Of a stretch of 64,000 bases of DNA, positions 62,101 through 64,000 are shown in pieces (positions within the stretch are counted from its first letter, which is position 1; every line of letters starts with the position of its first letter). The translations under genes were made by a program, and so were the position numbers. The notes under the pieces are model-generated. The model made no database searches and was not told the DNA's origin. It worked only from the letters and a program-made list of their open reading frames with translations. The stretch covers positions 186,001-250,000 of the forward strand of contig NZ_JAGEOK010000006.1 in assembly GCF_017573545.1 (NCBI RefSeq), given 5' to 3'. The DNA comes from Actinomadura nitritigenes. Its GTDB lineage: Bacteria; Actinomycetota; Actinomycetes; Streptosporangiales; Streptosporangiaceae.

Positions 62101-62287
62101 CGTCCTGCTCGGCGCGGCCGACACGGCACGCCGCAGCGTGAACACGCCGCTGCCGTCCGAGGAACGCTTCGACGTCGACCGGATCACCGAACGCGCAATG
62201 GCCACGCTGAACGATGCCGCATTCGCCGACGCCTTCAGGGAAGGCGCCGCCCTGACCGCCGAACAGGCGGTCGCGCGCCACTCGTGA
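59126..62287 (+). CDS. SARP/BTAD-family regulator with NB-ARC ATPase and TPR-like tail
   Basis: The 1053-residue protein has an OmpR-like DNA-binding domain (1-95), a BTAD domain (about 97-245), a proline-rich linker, an NB-ARC ATPase (Walker A GPGGVGKT at 299-306; LLLVLDNCEHVVEP) and a TPR-like C-terminus. This AfsR-like design activates secondary-metabolite or catabolic operons through direct repeats. GTG 59126 lies 117 bp from the divergent deacetylase start, so that gene is a candidate target. Confidence 0.9.
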   Translation: MRFGVLGPLMVWDEGGEPVRVREAKVRALLAALLIREGRPVSTDRLIDELWGGSPPGNAANALQAKVSQLRRAIGRERVVYQPPGYRLGLADGDEIDADVHRSLVARARRAGDPQDRAALLAEARGLWRGSAYTDFADEEFARVAARRLDDEYLNLLEDLAEARLETGDHARVAEELTELVALHPLRERLRGVQMTALYRAGRQSEALVSYTELRERLAEDLGVDPGPETAALHEAILRQDLSLTARAPAPPSSPAPPPAPTAPGGNLPAPLTSLIGRDRLLDEVERLVRTTRLVTLTGPGGVGKTRLAVAAADRLAATLPDGVWLVELAAHRGGVTDLAQVIVTTLGIRDSAPSGLPGTGPQPPDQRLAGFLRDRHLLLVLDNCEHVVEPAADLVADLLRAAPGVRVLATSRENLALEGEHLRPVDCLDLPDAMELFTARAAAACPGFTLDGTTREPVAEICRRLDGLPLALELAAARVHALGVAALAGRLIDRFRLLASTRRGVPARQRTLRAVIDWSWELLGDRERAVLRRLAVHRDGCSLGAAVAVCADGGLSEDEVPDLVVRLVDRSLVNVVDGPAGRRLRLLESVAAYALEQLAEAHESEVLRTRHLEYYLRLAEETESGGGTRGYRLDHLDAESTNLRAALDEAIRLEAMDEAVRLATVLAGWWLRRGRLNEARRALSGIRAAIPSAPEPRLLDDAFTLLTGGRPDGPPPRPTEIADPRRRGRAVWLYAYALFHGGDPANASEFAGQARVLCTAAGDRWGVAAVDALQAMVALVTGDLETLGRAALRALGAFRELGDRWGELQALTPLAALAEIRADYAAATDHRQAGLRIASELGLAAAMCDHLSGLGRLALLARDWERAGELHETARTSAREHGYVYGEVHALMGLALGARRSGDLDAAESWVLYVNDTYGDISSQAGAHLRCSELGFTAELRGDAALAGARHREGWEIAKAIGDPRAQALSLEGLAGAVSLAGDAGRARDAAVLLGAADTARRSVNTPLPSEERFDVDRITERAMATLNDAAFADAFREGAALTAEQAVARHS

Positions 62288-62375
62288 CCGCGTGTGAACC
62301 GGTTGCCCGCAAAGTGGACCTTCACCGGCCGGCGCCGTGCGCGGGAGTCGGTGACCGGCGGCCTGCTGGGCTGAG

Positions 62376-62588
62376 TCACCCTGTAATCACCTGGTCCAGG
62401 ATCCAGACGGGCCTGCCGTCCCCGCCCTGGCGGGAGCGGATGGCCTGGAACAGCAAGCCGGGACTGGTCACGCACACCACGTCGGTGCCGACGCCGGCCT
62501 GCTCCAGCCGGTCGGCGGCGGTGAGCGCCTCGGGGACGAGGACGCCCATCGCCGCCAGGTGACCGCGGGACGAGGTGACCGCCGCAGC
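62376..62588 (-). pseudogene. C-terminal fragment of a pyruvate dehydrogenase E1/transketolase-type gene
   Basis: The frame contains LAAMGVLVPEALTAADRLEQ, VCVTSPGLLFQAIRSRQ and WILDQV, characteristic of the C-terminal domain of homodimeric E1 enzymes. The upstream two-thirds of the protein is absent. It is a remnant, unlikely to be functional. Confidence 0.6.
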
Positions 62589-62921
62589 GGGTAGGTCCCC
62601 GCGACCACCTGCCGGCGGCGGCGTTCCCGAACTCCGCCTCGCGTTCTCGTCATGAGCGGCGTGAACCCCAGGGAGTCGAACCCCCATGCCTCTGATCTGC
62701 GCGTCTACCCGGCCGTCCAGCGATGCACATGCCAATGATCAACGATCTCGCACGTGAACGGGGCGGTGCCCGATCTCTCGGATACCGCCCCGCCTGAGCA
62801 CCGATTCACTTGCGGCGTGTTGTTGTTATGAGCGGTCGCAACACCGCGCCGCAGGTCAACGAGAGGTCGGCACGGGACCGCGCGATGGCGGTCCCGTGCC
62901 GGGCCGGGGAATCGGGTGAGG
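62589..62921. other. Intergenic region with a tRNA-like T-arm motif and a hairpin
   Basis: On the minus strand near 62671-62685 GTTCGACTCCC resembles a T-arm, but no cloverleaf forms. The only other structure is the hairpin at 62760-62791. No coding frame is supported. Confidence 0.35.
62760..62791. terminator. Hairpin downstream of the PhoX-like gene
   Basis: GGGGCGGT (62760-62767) and ACCGCCCC (62784-62791) make an 8-bp stem about 130 bp after the leftward PhoX-like stop. No U-tract follows. Confidence 0.45.
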
Positions 62922-64000
62922 TCAGCCCTCGGTGATCTCCCAGGTGGTGTTGTCGCCGTGCTGCTGCGTCCAGAAGATCCGCCAGCCGCCGCGGAACGGC
63001 GTCGGCGGCTTCACGCCGAGCAGGCCGGCCACCGTGGGGTCGCCGTCCGAGGTGTGGATCCCGGTGATCTCGTTGTCGCCGTCGTTCTGGAACCCGTTGC
63101 CGGCCGCCGACCACGCGGAGTCGACGGTCGCGGACGGGTCGCGGCCCTCGGCCAGGAAGCGCGCGGGCTGCGCGCCCTTGCCGTAGTCGGTGTTGACGTC
63201 GAGCAGGTACGCCGAGTCCAGCAGGCCGCGCTGCGTGTGCAGCGCGTCGCCCGCGTCCTCCGTGACGGCCACGTGGTTCCGGTCGATGAACGAGATGTTG
63301 TCCAGACCGGTGTGGGCCTTGTCGCCGTTGAAGAGGATGGTCAGCTTGCCCTTGTCGCCGGAGGGGGCGTCCTGGGTCAGCCTGAACACCCCGCCCCAAC
63401 CGCCGTACGCGCCGTTGGCCTTGCTGTCGGCGTTGGTGTCGCCGGTCTCGGTGAAGAAGAACTCCCGGAAGCCGGCTCCCGGCCGGAAGACGCCGTTCTC
63501 CGGGCGCTTGAACGGCGTGGCCTTCGCCGCCTTGGCCGCCGCGTTCGCGTCGAACGGGGCGGACGAGGCGTCACCCTGGTGGACGGTCACCCAGCGGGTG
63601 TCGAAGACCGTCCCGTAGGTGTGCATGTCCTTGGTGTCGTCGGTGAAGACGCCGCCGGTGGGGTGCGCCGCGTCGATCCCGGTGAAGGTGATCGGCTGCC
63701 CCGTCCGCCGGGAGACCACCTGAAGGGCCTGCAGCGTGTCGCCCTTGGAGAGGTCGGCCTTGTCCCTCGGCACGAACCGGTAGACGAAGCTGTTCGGCAG
63801 CTTGGCGCCGGTCCCCGACGGGGTGGCGCCGCCCGCGTCCTCGACGATCCACAGGTTCCCGGCGGAGTCGGTCTGGATCCCCTCGTACCCGCCCCGGCCG
63901 AGGACGTTGGAGATGTCCTGGACCTTGGCGCCGATGTCGGTGCCGCCCTGCCAGACCCCGCCGTCCGCGCCCTCCTCGGAGGTGAACAGCAACTTCTTGG
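62922..64000 (-). CDS. PhoX/DUF839 family protein, N-terminus outside the window
   Basis: At least 359 residues of a DUF839 (PhoX-type phosphatase, beta-propeller) protein are visible: GYEGIQTDSAGNLWIVEDAG, FTGIDAAHPTGGVF, LDNISFIDRNHVAVTEDAGD, NDGDNEITGIHTSDGD. PhoX enzymes are exported Ca2+/Fe3+-dependent alkaline phosphatases. The N-terminal signal, expected to be Tat type, lies beyond 64000. Many actinobacterial relatives are uncharacterised, so phosphatase activity is only probable. Confidence 0.78.
   Translation of the reverse strand, partial: KKLLFTSEEGADGGVWQGGTDIGAKVQDISNVLGRGGYEGIQTDSAGNLWIVEDAGGATPSGTGAKLPNSFVYRFVPRDKADLSKGDTLQALQVVSRRTGQPITFTGIDAAHPTGGVFTDDTKDMHTYGTVFDTRWVTVHQGDASSAPFDANAAAKAAKATPFKRPENGVFRPGAGFREFFFTETGDTNADSKANGAYGGWGGVFRLTQDAPSGDKGKLTILFNGDKAHTGLDNISFIDRNHVAVTEDAGDALHTQRGLLDSAYLLDVNTDYGKGAQPARFLAEGRDPSATVDSAWSAAGNGFQNDGDNEITGIHTSDGDPTVAGLLGVKPPTPFRGGWRIFWTQQHGDNTTWEITEG

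Noticed and set aside
59009..62281. Very long open frame on the minus strand opposite the SARP-type regulator
   Set aside because: It is the high-GC shadow of the plus-strand gene; its translation has no domain resemblance and only the part below 59008 (deacetylase) is real.
62660..62740. Possible tRNA on the minus strand with a GTTCGACTCCC T-arm
   Set aside because: The T-stem has mismatches, and no acceptor stem, anticodon arm or D-arm can be paired into a cloverleaf. At most it is a fragment.

Overview
The window is high-GC DNA with dense, overlapping genes (many ATGA/GTGA junctions), frequent GTG and TTG starts, and actinomycete families: a furA-katG pair, SARP/BTAD regulator, ECF sigma factors, and a venezuelin-type class IV lanthipeptide locus. 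It fits a filamentous actinobacterium such as a Streptomyces or Actinomadura relative; the genus is an inference. I see no rRNA, no complete tRNA, no CRISPR array and no intact insertion sequence.

Layout. 1-8.1 kb: sigma factor end, TetR/azoreductase/SMR module with two candidate operators, a membrane gene pair sharing a repeat, a phosphatase-like gene lacking two metal ligands, and katG placed between two Fur-type regulators. 8.1-28.9 kb: a large organosulfur-scavenging island. One leftward operon carries an SsuABC-like transporter, SsuD-like and LLM monooxygenases and a DszB-like desulfinase. An IclR regulator, a DszC-like monooxygenase with flavin reductase, and a rightward ten-gene operon follow (oligopeptide-type ABC transporter, DUF1684 protein, FMN reductase, four LLM monooxygenases including a DszA-like one). 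A short motif, GTATTWCCKAC, recurs in all three promoter regions. This reads as a dispersed 4S-like desulfurization system fed by two importers and two flavin reductases, probably controlled by one regulator.

28.9-37.5 kb: a class IV lanthipeptide cluster (synthetase LanL with zinc ligands, S9 peptidase, precursor almost identical in its core to venezuelin, two half ABC exporters). 38.3-43.2 kb: a nickel/peptide-type ABC importer preceded by a site resembling the Nur (nickel regulator) box. 43.3-53.8 kb: secreted GH2 exo-glucosaminidase-like enzyme, TetR-SDR pair with twin operators, aldo/keto reductase, a signal-peptidase-like lipoprotein lacking the catalytic serine, VOC protein, ECF sigma factor with a SnoaL-type tail, GH20 hexosaminidase and an MBL-fold hydrolase.

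53.8-64 kb looks more eroded. A DMT-like permease gene is broken by an inversion of about 567 bp that can be reversed on paper to restore the protein. Fragments of a LysR regulator and of a pyruvate dehydrogenase E1/transketolase-type gene are also present. Intact genes here are an alpha/beta hydrolase-SnoaL pair with a divergent TetR gene, a polysaccharide deacetylase with a divergent SARP-type regulator, and a PhoX/DUF839 protein cut by the window end.
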